Under the pieces are notes generated by a model, which was given only the letters and a program-made list of their open reading frames with translations, was not told where the DNA came from and ran no database searches. A DNA stretch of 5,236 bases, from assembly GCA_946887065.1 (NCBI GenBank), contig CAMPKL010000304.1:1-5236 (forward strand), written 5' to 3'. The DNA comes from an uncultured Bryobacterales bacterium (GTDB lineage Bacteria > Acidobacteriota > Terriglobia > Bryobacterales > UBA6623). Of the stretch, positions 4,924-5,236 are shown one piece after another; position 1 is the first letter of the stretch, and each line of letters begins with the position of its first letter. The translations under genes were made by a program, and so were the position numbers.

Positions 4924-5236
4924 AACTCCCCGGCATTATCCTGGCCGCGGGTTCCTCGACGCGCATGGGACGGCCCAAGGCTCTTTTGCCCCTGGCCGAT
5001 TCCAATTTCCTTGCACGGCTCATCGAAACGTTCGCAGTTTGTTGCGAACCGGTTATCGTCGTGCTGGGCGGCGATGCCAAGACGGTCGAAGCCGCCTTGC
5101 CCGAGTCCCCGTCCATCGTCTCGGCATTCAACCCGGACCATCGGCTCGGAATGTTGAGTTCGCTGCAGACGGGTCTGGCCAAGGCGCCGGACGATTCACG
5201 CGGCGTCGTCTTCACTCTCGTCGATCATCCTCGCCT
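4920..5236 (+). CDS. MocA/MobA-like molybdopterin nucleotidyltransferase (3' truncated by window)
   Basis: From GTG 4920 the frame is open for 105 codons to the window edge, about half of the family's usual length near 200 residues. The N-terminus is the nucleotide-binding signature GIILAAGSSTRMGRPKALLP (5-24), with the LAAGxSxRMGxPK motif that holds the CTP or GTP phosphates and Lys20 as the conserved lysine. Downstream are VIVVLGGDA (47-55), FNPDHRLGMLSSLQTGL (75-91) and FTLVDHPR (98-105), where the Asp of VDHP corresponds to the metal-binding aspartate. MocA adds CMP to molybdopterin for xanthine dehydrogenase-type enzymes and MobA adds GMP; coupling to xdhC favours the MocA-type reaction, but this is inference. 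Start: the GTGA overlap with the xdhC stop and the exact motif position fix it; no other start gives the full motif. It is not tied to a formal symbol because the specificity-determining C-terminal half is missing. Confidence 0.85.
   Translation, partial: MKLPGIILAAGSSTRMGRPKALLPLADSNFLARLIETFAVCCEPVIVVLGGDAKTVEAALPESPSIVSAFNPDHRLGMLSSLQTGLAKAPDDSRGVVFTLVDHPR

Noticed and set aside
4565..5215. 216-residue minus-strand open frame spanning xdhC and mocA
   Set aside because: It is antisense to two recognised genes and has the Arg/Ser/Pro-rich make-up of a shadow frame in GC-rich DNA.

Overview
The window looks like a chromosomal segment from a GC-rich, free-living Gram-negative bacterium, most likely an acidobacterium (Bryobacter/Solibacter-like). 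This is inferred from protein style: the pilin's C-terminus, the M48 protease tail, the xdhC-mocA pair and the Gly-rich RRM protein. No phylogenetic marker is present. No mobile element, CRISPR array, tRNA or rRNA is visible, and gene density and codon use are even throughout.

Layout. Positions 1-240 hold the C-terminal end of an unrecognised protein. A type IV pilin-like prepilin follows at 302-766 (GTG start, good ribosome-binding site). Next is a 12-helix major facilitator of the nucleoside:H+ symporter (NupG-like) family at 798-2135, then an exported M48 zinc metalloprotease of the BepA/LoiP type at 2234-3298. These all run on the + strand. A convergent 116-base gap with two hairpins separates the protease from a small minus-strand RRM RNA-binding protein with a Gly-rich tail (3762-3415). 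A 270-base divergent intergenic region carries the RRM gene's promoter and a leader of about 135 bases. It also carries a TATAAT box just upstream of an xdhC-type molybdenum-enzyme maturation gene (4033-4923). That gene overlaps by 4 bases the start of a MobA/MocA-like nucleotidyltransferase (4920 to the window edge).

How the genes work together. The clear functional unit is xdhC-mocA: MocA-like enzymes make the dinucleotide form of the molybdenum cofactor, and XdhC-like chaperones bind and deliver the sulfurated cofactor to xanthine dehydrogenase/CO dehydrogenase-type hydroxylases. The enzyme they serve is probably outside the window. The pilin, transporter and protease are co-oriented but have no obvious shared pathway. 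The most interesting non-coding signal is the leader of the RRM gene, where a hairpin loop exactly complements the gene's own Shine-Dalgarno region. Two + strand genes (transporter, xdhC) have a -10-like hexamer 8-9 bases before the start codon and no ribosome-binding site, which suggests leaderless transcripts. I found no large undescribed system here.
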